A stretch of 64,000 bases of DNA from Phytohabitans rumicis (GCF_011764445.1 NZ_BLPG01000001.1:3844001-3908000); one strand, 5' to 3'; positions 18,306 through 28,076 are shown, counted from the first letter of the stretch. A program made the numbers and translations. The notes: generated by a model not told the origin, from the letters alone.

Positions 18306-18808
18306 AGCGCTCCTTCCCCAAGGTGGGTCCGCAGGCGGGCCAGCGCGCGGGCGCACGTCGACTTGACGGTGCCGAGGGTGACGCCCAGCATCTCGGCGGT
18401 CTCGACCTCGGTGCGGTCCTCGAAGAACCGCAGCACGAGGACCGCCCGCTGCTTCGCGGTCAGCCGCATCAGCGCGGCCTGCAGGGTGAGGCGGAGGGCG
18501 ACGCCGTCGGCCGACGATGCCTGCGCGGACGGCCGCGGCTCGGGCACCGCGTCGGCAAGCGATTCCGGTACGCGCCGCCGGCGCCACCAGTTGACCTGCA
18601 GGTGGTACATGGTCCGCCGGGTGTACGCCTCGGCATTGCCGGTGTCCCGCAGCCGCCGCCAGGCCCGGTGCGTACGGGCGAGCGCCGACTGCACCAGGTC
18701 CTCCGCGAGGTGCTGGTCTCCGGTCAGCAGGTACGCCGAGCGCAGCAACGCCGGCGTGCGGGACCGGACGAACGCGTCGAAGTCCACGCTTTCCGCCCCG
18801 GTAGGCAC
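18302..18808 (-). CDS. SigE-family ECF sigma factor, second cassette
   Basis: Protein of about 168 residues. Region 2: SRTPALLRSAYLLTGDQHLAEDLVQSALA with AYTRRTMYHLQVNWWRRRR. Region 4: LTAKQRAVLVLRFFEDRTEV with helix VTLGTVKSTCARALARLRTHL. This is the classical SigE-type ECF layout. The start is uncertain: GTG 18806-18808 is used here, but GTG 18812-18814 and GTG 18785-18787 (VDFDAFVRSRTP, better spaced behind GGAAAG) are possible. The gene overlaps the TolB-like membrane gene by three to four bases. It is divergent from the glycosidase gene at 18896, so the roughly 90-base gap probably carries both promoters. Confidence 0.88.
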   Translation of the reverse strand: MPTGAESVDFDAFVRSRTPALLRSAYLLTGDQHLAEDLVQSALARTHRAWRRLRDTGNAEAYTRRTMYHLQVNWWRRRRVPESLADAVPEPRPSAQASSADGVALRLTLQAALMRLTAKQRAVLVLRFFEDRTEVETAEMLGVTLGTVKSTCARALARLRTHLGEGAL

Positions 18809-18895
18809 CGTCACAAGAAGTGGCACGCCACCCAAGACGTCTCCCACCCGGTAGAGGGTTGCCGATCGACCGCATCTCATGGGCACACTGGGGCG

Positions 18896-20455
18896 ATGTC
18901 GCCAGCCCCACCCCGCGGCCCGATCGCGGCGGTCCTCGCTTTCGTCGTCCTCGCCACGGTCGGGGTGGCGCGCTGGCAGGCGCGCCCGGACCCGGCGGAC
19001 GAGGTGGCCACCTCGGCGGTGGCCCGGGGCAGTTGCGCCGGGCGGCCCATGGAGGCGACCCACCAGCTGCGCGGCATGTGGCTCACTACGGTCAGCAACA
19101 TCGACTGGCCGAGCCGCCCCGGCCTGGACGCCGAGACGGTCAAGAAGGAGTATCGCGGCTGGCTCGACCTGGCGCAGCAACGCGGGCACAACGCGGTTTT
19201 CGTCCACGTACGCCCCAGCGGCGACGCGTTCTGGGAGTCGACGTACGCGCCGTGGTCGTACTGGCTGACCGGCCGCAAGGACGGGCAGAGCCCCGGGTGG
19301 GACCCGATGGAGTTCATGGTCGCCGAGGCGCACGCCCGCAACATCGAGTTCCACGCCTGGTTCAACCCGTACAAAGCGGGCCAGACCGGGGTCATCAACG
19401 AGCTGCCGGTCGACCATCCGCTGCGCGCGCACCCGGACTGGGCGGTGGCGTACCCGGCGAAGGGCAAGGGCAGCCGCCTGTACTACAACCCGGGCATCCC
19501 CGAGGCGCGGCGGTTCGTCGAGGACTCGATCCTCGACGCGGTCACCCGGTACGACATCGACGGCGTGCACTTCGACGACTTTTTCTACCCGTACCCGGTC
19601 AAAAAGGAAGATTTCTCCGACGCGAAGGCTTTCCAGCAGTACGGCAACGGCCTGTCCAAGGCGGACTGGCGCCGGCAGAACGTCAACCTGTTCGTCCAGG
19701 AGACCAACCAGCGGGTCAAGGAAGCCAAGCCGTGGATGAAGTTCGGCATCAGCCCGTTCGGCATCTGGCGGAACGCCGCCAACGACCCGCTCGGCTCGCA
19801 GACCCGCGGGCTGCAGAGCTATGACGCGATCTACGCGGACACCCGGCTCTGGGTGAAGGAACGCTGGGTCGACTACATCGTGCCGCAGCTCTACTGGCAC
19901 ATCGGCTTCGCCATCGCCGACTACGCGAAGCTGCTGCCCTGGTGGTCCGAGGTGATCAAGGGCAGCGGGGTGCAGCTCTACATCGGCATGGCGGACTACC
20001 GCATCGGCCAGTCGGGGGCCTGGCGCAACCCGGCCCAGCTGGACCAGCAGCTCACGCTCAACAGCAAGCATCCGGTCAGCGGCACCGTTCATTTCAGCGC
20101 CAAGCAGGTACGCGCCGACCGGCTGGGCGCGGTCACCCGGTACGCGAAGGCGCACTACGCCGCGCCCGCCCTGGTGCCGCCCATGTCACACCTCCGCGGT
20201 GATCTGCCCGACACACCGAAGATCCAGGAGGCGGAGTACGACGACGGCGGGGTGAAGCTCCGCTGGTCAAAGACGGGGACCAGCTATGCGGTGTACCGGG
20301 TCGACGGCGACGCGGCCAATCTCGTGGCCACGACACGCGACACGAGCTGGGCGGACACCGGCGCAACCGAGGACCGGTCGTACACCTATTGCGTGACCGC
20401 CCTGGACCGGTTGTGGAACGAAACAAGCCCGAGCGAACCGCGGGTCGTTGACTGA
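18896..20455 (+). CDS. Secreted family-10-like glycosyl hydrolase (YngK/DUF187 type)
   Basis: Protein of 519 residues from ATG 18896, with an N-terminal signal or anchor segment (PIAAVLAFVVLATVGVARW). The catalytic barrel has the pattern of the YngK/DUF187 family: LRGMWLTTVSNIDWPSRPG at about 60, AVFVHVRPSGDAFWES, EFHAWFNPYKAG, RYDIDGVHFDDFFYPYP with acidic residues suited to catalysis, FGISPFGIWRN and YIVPQLYWHIGF. The last ~90 residues form a fibronectin-III-like domain (KLRWSKTGTSYAVYRVDGD). Members are thought to act on cell-wall or extracellular polysaccharide. The following riboswitch-controlled peptidase also concerns the cell wall. Longer in-frame starts overlap the divergent sigma gene and are rejected. 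Confidence 0.88.
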   Translation: MSPAPPRGPIAAVLAFVVLATVGVARWQARPDPADEVATSAVARGSCAGRPMEATHQLRGMWLTTVSNIDWPSRPGLDAETVKKEYRGWLDLAQQRGHNAVFVHVRPSGDAFWESTYAPWSYWLTGRKDGQSPGWDPMEFMVAEAHARNIEFHAWFNPYKAGQTGVINELPVDHPLRAHPDWAVAYPAKGKGSRLYYNPGIPEARRFVEDSILDAVTRYDIDGVHFDDFFYPYPVKKEDFSDAKAFQQYGNGLSKADWRRQNVNLFVQETNQRVKEAKPWMKFGISPFGIWRNAANDPLGSQTRGLQSYDAIYADTRLWVKERWVDYIVPQLYWHIGFAIADYAKLLPWWSEVIKGSGVQLYIGMADYRIGQSGAWRNPAQLDQQLTLNSKHPVSGTVHFSAKQVRADRLGAVTRYAKAHYAAPALVPPMSHLRGDLPDTPKIQEAEYDDGGVKLRWSKTGTSYAVYRVDGDAANLVATTRDTSWADTGATEDRSYTYCVTALDRLWNETSPSEPRVVD

Positions 20456-20582
20456 ACAATTACCGAACGTCGTTGCCCAGTAACACCTTTTGCCTGGTCA
20501 GAGCAATATCGAAGTCCACTCTCGATCCGGTAAGCTTTCCGGCGGTCTCCGCCCGGCGGCGCCCCACGGTGCCGGCGGTGAC

Positions 20583-20698
20583 CGCCGCCTAATTGCTCAC
20601 GCTGAGCGAGCCGGGGAACCACCGTAAGTGGGGTGAATCCGCAACCGCGGTAGGGATCGTTCCCGTCCCGAACCCGTCAGCTAACTCGGTAGGCGGCC
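20583..20698 (+). promoter_or_regulatory. c-di-AMP riboswitch (ydaO/yuaA type)
   Basis: The 5' leader of the peptidase gene matches the conserved core of ydaO riboswitches: GAGCCGGGGAACCA near 20606, GTGGGGTGAATCC, GGTAGGGATCGTTCCC, CCCGAACCCGTCAGCTAAC, and a closing GGTAGGCG. Helix P1 can form between GCCGCC 20584-20589 and GGCGGC 20692-20697. The P1 3' strand ends a few bases before the GGGAGG ribosome site (20702-20707) of the gene at 20715. Binding of c-di-AMP is expected to lower expression of the cell-wall hydrolase, as for related actinobacterial elements. Confidence 0.9.
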
Positions 20699-20714
20699 GA
20701 CGGGAGGAACGTGT

Positions 20715-21793
20715 ATGACGGCATCCGTACGTCGCCGGCGCTTGTCGCTGGCTGTTGCCCTGGTCGCCGCGGCGGCCGCGTTGTCCGGAGTGGCGATCGG
20801 GCCAAGTGGTGGAGCGGCGGCAGCGTCGCCGGTGGCGTTAGCGCCCACGCCGAACCCGGGCGACGAGGGGGCACACCGCTCCTGCGGGACGTGCTGGAGT
20901 CCACCAGCCGCGGGTACGTCGAAGCCCGCAATGCCGTCACCAAGTCGCGCAACCGGCAGTTGCAGCTCTCCCTTGAGCTCCGCAAGGCGGAAGAGCAGAT
21001 CAAGGCGATGGAGCCCGAGGTCGCGCTGCTGGCCGGCTCGGCGTACCGGAATGGCCGGATCGGGCCGATGACCCTGCTGCTCAACAGCGCCTCGCCCGAC
21101 GAGTTCCTGCAGCGGGCCGCGGCGCTGGACATGCTGGCCGCCCGCGACAACGCGCGGCTGGCCAAGCTCAAGGCGGCCCTCGACCAGGCATCGCGGGCCA
21201 AGGCGGCGATCGACGCCGAGGTCAAGGACGAGCAGAAGCAGCTCACCATCATGGCCAAGCAGAAGTCCGAGGCGGAGAAGGCGCTGAAGCTGGTCGGCGG
21301 CAAGGCGACCGGCGGCTTCGTCAACGCGAACTCGCCGCTGGCGAAGCAGGCGCCGCGCAACAACGACGGCGGGTTCTCCGCGCAGAGTTGCTCGGAGGAC
21401 GACCCGACCACCGGGCGCTGCATCACGCCCCGGACGCTGCACATGCTCAAGGAGACGCAGCGCCTCATCGCCCAGATCCATCCGAACGACAAGGGCGCCA
21501 AGCGGTTCGTGAGCTGCTTCCGGTCGGGCGGGCCGTTTGAGCACCCGAAGGGCCGGGCCTGCGACTGGTCGGCCCAGAAGAGCAACTTCGGCGGCGACGC
21601 GACCGGGGACGACAAGTTCTACGGCAACAACCTGGCCGCGTTCTTCGTGCGCAACGCCGACCGGCTGGGCGTCATGTACGTGATCTGGTACCGGCAGTTC
21701 TGGTCACCGGCGACGGGGTGGAAGTCGTACGGCGGCGCGAACGGCGACCCGTCCAGCGACCACACCAACCACGTACACATCTCGATGCTGTAA
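20715..21793 (+). CDS. Secreted M15-like cell-wall peptidase with coiled coil (one-base frameshift)
   Basis: Protein of about 359 residues after restoring one base. The signal peptide (LSLAVALVAAAAALSGVAIG) is in the frame starting at ATG 20715. The rest is in a second frame joined by one extra G in the G5 run 20867-20871 (GDEGGTPLLRDVL). Residues about 55-200 form a coiled coil, as in NlpC/P60 and Rpf-linked hydrolases. The C-terminal domain is of the ARB_07466/VanY-like type, with probable metal ligands in EHPKGRACDW and in the final HTNHVHISML. It is expected to cut peptidoglycan stem peptides or assist remodelling outside the cell. It is controlled by the c-di-AMP riboswitch immediately upstream, and a terminator follows directly. 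Confidence 0.85.
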
Positions 21794-21824
21794 GGGCCTG
21801 CCAGCGCGGTGCGCTGGCAGGCCC
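21794..21824. terminator. Strong hairpin terminator between convergent genes
   Basis: GGGCCTGCCAGCG (21794-21806) pairs perfectly with CGCTGGCAGGCCC (21812-21824) across a five-base loop. It begins right after the stop of the peptidase gene and precedes the stop of the convergent GH65 gene, so it can serve both strands. Confidence 0.85.
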
Positions 21825-21841
21825 CGTGGCCTTGCGTGCCG

Positions 21842-24211
21842 TCAGGCGTCGGGCATCCGGCGGGCCGGGGCCCGCCCGAAGGGCTGCCGCGGCGGCGGAC
21901 CGACCGGCGGCAGCGCCGGGATCGGCCGGCTGAGCGGCGCGTCGCTGGTCACGGTCACATGCTCCCCATGGTGTACGAGGTCGAGCTTGGCCCCGTCGTG
22001 ACCGTTGCGCAGCGAGTAGGTCACCTCGTGCTGGGTCACGTCGACCCGCAGCCGCAGCCCGCGCCACAGCATGGAGAACTCCATGCGGTTGATCCGGCTC
22101 GGCAGCCGCGGCGCGAACGACAGCTCGCCGCCGTGGTCGCGCATGCCGCCGAGACCGGCCACGATGGCGAGCCAGGCGCCGGCGAGCGCGGCGATGTGCA
22201 GGCCCTCGCGGGTGTTGTTGTGGATGTCGTGCAGGTCCATCAGGGCGGCCTCGCCCAGATAGTCGTGGGCCAACTCGAGGTGGCCCACCTCGGCCGCCAT
22301 GACCGCCTGGGTGCACGTCGACAGCGACGAGTCGCGCACGGTGCGCTGCTCGTAGTAGGCGAAGTTGCGCGCCTTCTGCTCGGGCGTGAACGCGTCACCC
22401 CGCCAATGCATCGCCAGCACCAGGTCGGCCTGCTTGAGGACCTGCTTGCGGTACAGGTCGAAGTACGGGTAGTTCAGCAGCAGCGGGTACTTGCCCGGCG
22501 GGGTGGCCGCGAAGTCCCACTCCTGGAGCCGGGTGAACTCCTCACACTGCTGGTGGACGCCCAACTCCTCGTCGTACGGGACGTGCATGGCCGCGGCGGC
22601 GTCACGCCACGACGCGGCCTCTTCCTCGTCGACGCCGAGCCGGCGGGCCTGCTCGGGGTGGCGCAGCGACGCCTCGGCGGCGCCGATCATGTTCTTCTGC
22701 GCCATCAGGTTGGTGTAGATGTTGTCGTTAACAACCGCGGTGTACTCGTCCGGCCCGGTGACCCCGTCGATGTGGAACACCCCGTGCCGGTCGTGGTGGC
22801 CCAGCGAGCGCCACAGCCGGGCGGTGTCCACCAGCAGTTCCAGGCCGACCTCGCGCTCGAAGTCGTAGTCGCCGGTGGCCACCACGTACCGCATCACCGC
22901 GTCCGCGATGTCCGCGCCGATGTGGAACGCCGCCGTGCCCGCCGGCCAGTACCCCGAACACTCCTGCCCGCGGACCGTACGCCAGGGGAACGCCGCGCCC
23001 TTGAGGCCCAGCGTCTGCGCCCGCTCCCGGGCCAGGTCGAGCGTGGCGTGCCGCCACCGCAGGCCGTGCGTGACCGCCTCCGGCTGGGTGTACGTCAACA
23101 CCGGCAGCACGAACGTCTCGGTGTCCCAGAACACGTGGCCGTCGTACCCGGGTCCGGTGAGGCCCTTGGCTGCGATGGGCCGCATCTCCGCGCGGGCGCC
23201 GGCCTGCAGGAGGTGGAAGAGCGCGAAGCGCGCGGCCTGCTGCACCTCGGGGTCGCCATCCAGCCGCACGTCGGCGGCGTCCCAGAAGGCGTCGAGGTAC
23301 TTGCGCTGCTCGGACAGCAGGCCGTCCCAGCCGGAGAACCGGGCCGACGCGATCGCCGCGCCCACCTGGTCCCGCAGCGCCGGGAACGAGCGCCGGCTGG
23401 ACCAGCCGTACGCCAGCAGCTTGACGACCCGCAGCTTCTCGCCGGGCTTCAACACGCACGCCACCGTGGTACGCGCGAAGTCCGGGTATGCCTCGGTGTT
23501 GACCGACGTGCGCTCGGGCCCGCTGATCTCGTGCTCCATCGCGGCGGCCATCCGCAGGTTGCTCTTCTTGGTGCGGTGGATGAGCATCCCGCCGGCCGCG
23601 GTGGCCAGGTGCTCCTCCGGCTTCAGCGGAGCCTTGAGTACGGCGGCGACGCGCGGATCCTTGCGGGTGGCCGGCAACTCCTCGTTGGCGACCAGCTCGG
23701 ACTGCACGATCAGGCGCAGCGGCCGGTCGTCGGCCACCTCCACCTCGTAGCAGATCGCGGCGATCGCGCGCTGGGTGAAGGAGACCAGCCGGGTGCTGCG
23801 TACGCGCACCGCCCGGCCGGCCGGCGACACCCACTCCACCGTGCGGTCGAGCGTGCCCGCCTGCAGGTCGAGGACGCGCTGGTGAGTGCGCACCTCGCCG
23901 TACCGGACGTCGAATGGCTCGTCGTCGACCAGCAGCCGCATGAGCTTGCCGTTGGTGACGTTGACCACCGTCTGCCCGGACTCCGGAAAGCCGTAACCGG
24001 CCTCGGCGTACGGCAGCGGCCGCAACTCGTAAAACGAGTTCAAATAGGTGCCCGGCAACCCGTGTGGTTCGCCCTCGTCAAGGTTTCCACGCAGTCCAAT
24101 GTGGCCATTGGACAGCGCGAACACCGACTCAGACTGAGCCAGCACATCGAGGTCGAGCCGAGTCTCCCGGACGTGCCACGGCTCGACCGGGTAAGCCCGC
24201 TCACGGATCAT
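21842..24211 (-). CDS. Glycoside hydrolase family 65 disaccharide phosphorylase
   Basis: Protein of 789 residues, usual length for GH65 maltose, trehalose or kojibiose phosphorylases. The N-terminal beta-sandwich begins [20 protein letters not shown]. The alpha/alpha barrel has [37 protein letters not shown], and the catalytic acid Glu in [18 protein letters not shown]. The enzyme uses phosphate to split a glucose disaccharide into beta-glucose 1-phosphate and glucose. The upstream gene, overlapping by four bases, encodes a beta-phosphoglucomutase-like enzyme, which would convert that product to glucose 6-phosphate, so the pair forms a sugar-use operon. The exact disaccharide cannot be read from the sequence. 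Confidence 0.92.
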   Translation of the reverse strand: MIRERAYPVEPWHVRETRLDLDVLAQSESVFALSNGHIGLRGNLDEGEPHGLPGTYLNSFYELRPLPYAEAGYGFPESGQTVVNVTNGKLMRLLVDDEPFDVRYGEVRTHQRVLDLQAGTLDRTVEWVSPAGRAVRVRSTRLVSFTQRAIAAICYEVEVADDRPLRLIVQSELVANEELPATRKDPRVAAVLKAPLKPEEHLATAAGGMLIHRTKKSNLRMAAAMEHEISGPERTSVNTEAYPDFARTTVACVLKPGEKLRVVKLLAYGWSSRRSFPALRDQVGAAIASARFSGWDGLLSEQRKYLDAFWDAADVRLDGDPEVQQAARFALFHLLQAGARAEMRPIAAKGLTGPGYDGHVFWDTETFVLPVLTYTQPEAVTHGLRWRHATLDLARERAQTLGLKGAAFPWRTVRGQECSGYWPAGTAAFHIGADIADAVMRYVVATGDYDFEREVGLELLVDTARLWRSLGHHDRHGVFHIDGVTGPDEYTAVVNDNIYTNLMAQKNMIGAAEASLRHPEQARRLGVDEEEAASWRDAAAAMHVPYDEELGVHQQCEEFTRLQEWDFAATPPGKYPLLLNYPYFDLYRKQVLKQADLVLAMHWRGDAFTPEQKARNFAYYEQRTVRDSSLSTCTQAVMAAEVGHLELAHDYLGEAALMDLHDIHNNTREGLHIAALAGAWLAIVAGLGGMRDHGGELSFAPRLPSRINRMEFSMLWRGLRLRVDVTQHEVTYSLRNGHDGAKLDLVHHGEHVTVTSDAPLSRPIPALPPVGPPPRQPFGRAPARRMPDA

Positions 24212-24951
24212 GGATTCTCCAGCAACTCACTGAGGTCGCGCACGACGACATCGGCGCCGTGCTTATAAAGGTCGTCGGTCTGCCCGACCCGGTCGACCCC
24301 GACGACAAAGCCGAAATCGCCAGCGCGCCCGGCCTCCACACCGGCGAGGGCGTCTTCGAAAACGGCCGCTGCCGACGGCGCGACGCCGAGCAGCTTAGCG
24401 GCGTCAAGGAAGGTATCGGGGTGCGGCTTGCCGCGCAGACCGTCGCGTCGGGCCACGATGCCGTCGACGACCACTTCGACCTCCTCAATGAGGCCCGTAA
24501 CGGTCAGGATATCGCGGCAATTGGCGCTTGCGGAGACCACAGCGCGAGGGAATCCGGCCTCCCGGACCGCGCGCAGATAGGCCACCGAGCCCGGGTACAC
24601 GTCAACGCCCACTTCCCGGATGTGGCGCAGCAGCAGGACGTTTTTCCGGTTGCCGACGCCGTTGACGGTCTCCGCCTCCGGCGGGTCGTCGGGCGAGCCC
24701 TCGGGCAGCGTTATCCCCCGGGAGGCGAGAAAGGTTCGCACTCCGTCGGCGCGCGGACGACCGTCGACGAACTGGTTGTAGTCCGCTCCCGGGTCGAACG
24801 GCCGGAAGGGCTCACCGGTGCGCGCAGCGTGATCGCGCAGAAACGCGTCGAAAGTCTCCTTCCACGCTGCGTTATGCACCTTGGCGGTCTGCGTCAACAC
24901 GCCGTCGAGGTCGAAAAGAAAGGCGGTCACGCCGTCGGGAAGGCCCAGCAC
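24208..24951 (-). CDS. HAD-family beta-phosphoglucomutase
   Basis: Protein of 247 residues with HAD motif [17 protein letters not shown] (nucleophile Asp and the +2 Asp), motif [10 protein letters not shown], and motif [20 protein letters not shown] and [17 protein letters not shown]. The cap domain, with [13 protein letters not shown], is of the beta-phosphoglucomutase type. It probably converts beta-glucose 1-phosphate to glucose 6-phosphate. It overlaps the GH65 phosphorylase start by four bases, which supplies the matching substrate. A sugar-phosphatase role is the alternative, but context favours the mutase. Confidence 0.88.
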   Translation of the reverse strand: MLGLPDGVTAFLFDLDGVLTQTAKVHNAAWKETFDAFLRDHAARTGEPFRPFDPGADYNQFVDGRPRADGVRTFLASRGITLPEGSPDDPPEAETVNGVGNRKNVLLLRHIREVGVDVYPGSVAYLRAVREAGFPRAVVSASANCRDILTVTGLIEEVEVVVDGIVARRDGLRGKPHPDTFLDAAKLLGVAPSAAAVFEDALAGVEAGRAGDFGFVVGVDRVGQTDDLYKHGADVVVRDLSELLENP

Positions 24952-24992
24952 TTGGACAGAGTAACCGTTTCCGGCAGGTTAAAACCGCCGGC

Positions 24993-26401
24993 TCACCCGT
25001 GGCCATTTCGGTGACTGTGCGTATCCGGACGGCCGGGCTCCTGACCTGGCTCGACCACCACGAACTGGCCCATCATCCCCTGGTCCTCGTGCTTGTTCAG
25101 GTGGCAGTGGAACATGTAGGGGACGTCCGGGTCGGCGTAGTCGGCGAACCTGGCGACGATCCGCACCGTGCGGTCGGGCTCCAGGAGGATCGTGTCCTTC
25201 CAGCCGCCGAGCTCGGCCGGGGGCCGCTCACCGTCGACCGACAGCACCTGAAACTGCACGTCGTGGACGTGAAACGAGTGCGCCGTGCCGTCACCACGCT
25301 TGGTGATCTCCCAGATCTCGGTGGTGTCCCGGGTGACCACCGCGTCGATCCGGCCCATGTCCATTCCGCGGCCGTTGATCTTGCGGCCGGCCAGCGTGAA
25401 CTCCCTGGTGGTCGCGGCCGAGGCCGGGTCAAGGCGGGCGATCGGCGCGAGCCGCGCCGGCACGGCGGGCGACGGCGCGAGGTCCGCGGCAGCCCGCAAT
25501 TCGAGTACGTCGAGAGTGTCGTTGCCGCCGTTGAAGAGGTCGCTCAGGAAGTTGTCCAGCTCGACGGGGTAGCTCCGCAGGGTCACCCGCTCCCCGGTTG
25601 CACTTCAACAACGATCTCGGCGCGCTCGCCCGGCGACAGCCGGATCCGGCTCGTGCCGTGCGCGGTCGGCAGCAGGCCGCCATCGGTCCCCACCAGCGCG
25701 AACGGGCGGTCGTCGGCCAGCCCGAAGTTGTACACCCGGGCGCTGGACGCGTTGAGCAGCCGCAGCCGTACCCGCTCGGTGCGCACGTCCAGGTACGGCC
25801 CCGCGGTCCCGTTGACGAGCACGGTGTCGTCCCGGTCCTGGACGATCATGGGTACGTCGTCCACGCCGTACTCGCGGGGCAGGTTCACCCTCGTGTCGTC
25901 GTCGACGATGAACATGCCGGCGAGCCCGCGGGAGACGTGCTTCTCCGTCTCGCCGTGCGGGTGCGGGTGGTACCAGAGCGTCGCGGCCGGCTGATCCACG
26001 GTCCAGGTCGGCGACCAGGTCGCGTTCGGCCGGATCGGCTGGTGCGGGCCGCCGTCCATCCGAGCGGGCAGGTGCATGCCGTGCCAGTGCACGCTCGTCG
26101 TCTCAGCCAGCCCGTTGACGACGTTCACCATGACGCGCTCGCCGCGCTTGGCCCGCAGCGTCGGGCCCAGGTAGCTCCCGTTGAACCCCCAGGTACTCGT
26201 CTTGCCACCCGTACCGAAGTCCGTGCTGCCGGCCTGCGCGCGCAGGTCGAAGACCCGCCGCCCTTGATCGTCGAGATGCGACCCGGCGAGCGGTGGTACG
26301 CGCAGCCGATGGGCGAATTCGACCTCGCCCACGGTGTTCGTCTGCGCCAGGCCGCAGCCCGCGAGGAGCAACACCGGTAGCGCCCAATAAGTTCTCCGCA
26401 T
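24993..26401 (-). CDS. Multicopper oxidase lipoprotein (one-base frameshift)
   Basis: Protein of about 469 residues after restoring one base. The start ATG 26399-26401 is followed by a lipobox (LLLAGCGLA), so it is probably anchored to the outer face of the membrane. Copper sites: HWHGMHLP, WYHPHPHGETEKHVSRGLAG, HSFHVHDVQF and FHCHLNKHEDQGMMGQFVV, which give the type 1, 2 and 3 ligands of a CueO-like oxidase. The frame breaks at the C4 run 25592-25595; one more base gives VQPGERVTLRSYP across the junction. It likely oxidises Cu(I), Fe(II) or phenolics using oxygen and may serve copper tolerance. It is divergent from the acyl-CoA dehydrogenase-like gene, with a TACATGTA palindrome near 26401-26406. 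Confidence 0.9.
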
Positions 26402-26470
26402 ACATGTAGCATCTCTACCTATTAGCACGGCCGTCCACTTTCTCAGGGTCAGATCAGGGTCCCCAGTACG

Positions 26471-27561
26471 GTGGCGGGCGTGACCGACGTGATCGACAAG
26501 GCCCGGCAGATCGCCGACGAGGTGCTGTTTCCGGCGGCGCTCGAGGTCGACCGCGACGGTGTGCTCCCGGCCAGCCACCTCGACCTGCTCGCCCGCGAAG
26601 GCTTCTACGGCCTGGCCGTGGCCGGCGTGTCGCCGCTGGTCGTGGAGGCACTGGCCGGCGGCTGCCTCGCCACGACGTTCGTGTGGATGCAGCACCACGG
26701 CGCCGTGCGGGCGGTGGCGGAGGCCGGCCGGACCGATTGGCTCGACCCGCTGTGCCGGGGCGAGCGCAGAGCCGGGGTGGCGCTCGGTGCCCTACGGCCC
26801 GGCCCGCCGTCGGTACGGGCGACCCCGGTGCCGGGCGGCTACCGGCTCGACGGCGAGTCCCCCTGGGTCACCGGCTGGGGCATGATCGACGTCCTGCACA
26901 CCGCCGCGCGCACGGTCGACGGGGCCGAGACGGCACTGTGGGCCCTGGTGGACGCCGTGCCCGGACCGGCCCTACGGGTAAGCCCGCTCGACCTGGTCGC
27001 GGTGAACGCCAGTGCCACCGTCGAGGTGCATTTCGACGGCCTGTTCGTCCCCGCCGAACGGGTCACCGCCACCCTGCCGTACGCCGAGTGGCCCGCCCGG
27101 GACGCGGCCGGGCTGCGGATGAACGGCTCCTTCGCCCTCGGCGTGGCCGCCCGATGCCTGCGCCTACTCGGCCCGACCCCCCTGGACACCGAACTGGACG
27201 CCTGCCGAGCCGCCTTGGACACCGCCCCACCCCCGACCTACCAGCGGCACGCGCGGCCGCGTCGGAGTTGGCCATGCGAGCCGCTACCACGCTGGTGGTG
27301 AGCAGCGGAGCGCGCTCAGTCCTCCGCGACCACCACGCCCAACGCCTCCTGCGCGAAGCGACGTTCCTGCTGGTCTTCGGCTCCCGCCCCCAAATCCGCC
27401 AATCCCTCCTATCCCACCTCACCCCTAACCCCCGCTCTCCCCTCCGCCCTCTTCCCGCCCTCCCCGCCCGCCCCGCGCCCCCGCGTCGATCAAGGCCCTC
27501 GCCGTCGATCAAGGGCATATGGTCGTGGTTCGATCTCTTTTCCACGACCGTTTGCCCTTGA
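26471..27561 (+). CDS. Acyl-CoA dehydrogenase-like protein, repeat at its 3' end (one-base frameshift)
   Basis: Acyl-CoA dehydrogenase fold, about 363 residues after restoring one base. Recognisable segments are ARQIADEVLFPAALEVDRDG, LAGGCLATTFVWMQHHGAV, DGESPWVTGWGMIDVLHTAA and, after the break, AMRAATTLVVSSGARSVL with HHAQRLLREATFLLVFG. The C5 run 27230-27234 needs one more C to join the frames. The protein is shorter than typical members and no catalytic Glu is obvious, so the activity is uncertain; FAD-dependent oxidation is inferred from family. The stop codon TGA 27559-27561 and the last ~18 residues are supplied by a dispersed palindromic repeat, so the ancestral C-terminus may have been replaced. 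The start is GTG 26471, with GTG 26480 possible. Confidence 0.65.
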
Positions 27562-27567
27562 TCGACG
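27503..27567. repeat. Dispersed GATCAAGGGC palindrome, copy A
   Basis: Imperfect inverted repeat of about 65 bases: CGTCGATCAAGGGC with GGTCGTGG on one side, and CCACGACC with GCCCTTGATCGACG on the other, around an AT-richer centre. Extra half-sites (GATCAAGG at 27487, CCTTGATC at 27575) flank it. It overlaps the 3' end of the acyl-CoA dehydrogenase-like gene. Copies B, C1, C2 and D follow in this window. Confidence 0.85.
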
Positions 27568-27781
27568 CGAAAGTCCTTGATCGGCGCCCCGAACGGCGCG
27601 GCACGAGCGCGGCGCGGGGAGCGCCCGGCGCGGGGAGCGAGGTAGGTCAAAATCTGGCGATCGTGGTGAGAAGCTGCCCCGCCAGGGGCAACTCCTCGCC
27701 ACGGTCATAGCGGAGTCGATCCGCGCCACCGCCGAGGGGCACCGAGGCCCCAACAGGGGACCCCTCCTGGCGCCCGGACCT

Positions 27782-27831
27782 GAGTAGGGCACCCCTATAC
27801 CTGCCAGGGCGCGCATAGGGGCGCCCTACTC
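27782..27831. repeat. Long hairpin element between convergent genes
   Basis: GAGTAGGGCACCCCTAT (27782-27798) pairs with ATAGGGGCGCCCTACTC (27815-27831), a 17-base-pair stem with a single G-T-type mismatch and a 16-base loop. It may end transcription from both sides or be a small mobile palindrome. Its stem shares GGGCGCCCTA with the palindrome at 30486. Confidence 0.7.
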
Positions 27832-27946
27832 ACGGCGAGACGCCCAACAGGGGGCCCCCTTCTGGGGCTCCAACCCCGCCCACCGCTCAGCCCCACTCAC
27901 CGCTCAACCCCGCTCACCCACCGCCCCGCCGATCAAGGACTTCTAC

Positions 27947-28010
27947 GCGGATCAAGGGCAAACGGTCGTGGAAAAGAGATCAAACCACGGCCATATGCCC
28001 TTGATCGACG
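27947..28010. repeat. Dispersed GATCAAGGGC palindrome, copy B
   Basis: GATCAAGGGCAAACGGTCGTGG is mirrored by CCACGGCCATATGCCCTTGATC, with an AAAAGAGATCAAA centre. It is close to the reverse complement of copy A and lies downstream of the membrane protein gene that ends at 28077. An extra GATCAAGG half-site is at 27931. Confidence 0.85.
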
Positions 28011-28076
28011 AGCAGAGCGCGAGCAGGGACGAGAGGAGGGGGTGGGGTGGAGGGGTGGCGCCGCGGGGAGGGAGGG

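Larger units (their letters stand above)
27562..28076. other. Non-coding, repeat-rich gap between convergent genes
   Basis: About 500 bases without a credible gene. It holds the end of repeat copy A, a GC-rich tract, a long hairpin at 27782-27831 with related AACAGGGG motifs on both sides (near 27754 and 27848), a C-rich imperfect tandem stretch (CCGCTCA units, 27890-27925), and repeat copy B near 27947-28010. Open frames here are repeat-derived or shadows. Confidence 0.7.

Noticed and set aside
18809-20155. Upstream extension of the second SigE-type gene to 617 residues
   Set aside because: The extension is antisense to the glycosidase gene and lacks sigma sequence; the real start is near 18808.
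21809-24268. 819-residue plus-strand ORF over the GH65 gene
   Set aside because: High-GC shadow frame; the minus-strand protein has full GH65 motifs including the catalytic Glu.
26683-27561. Second independent gene overlapping the acyl-CoA dehydrogenase-like gene
   Set aside because: Only its last part resembles the family; it is the continuation of the first frame after a missing base.
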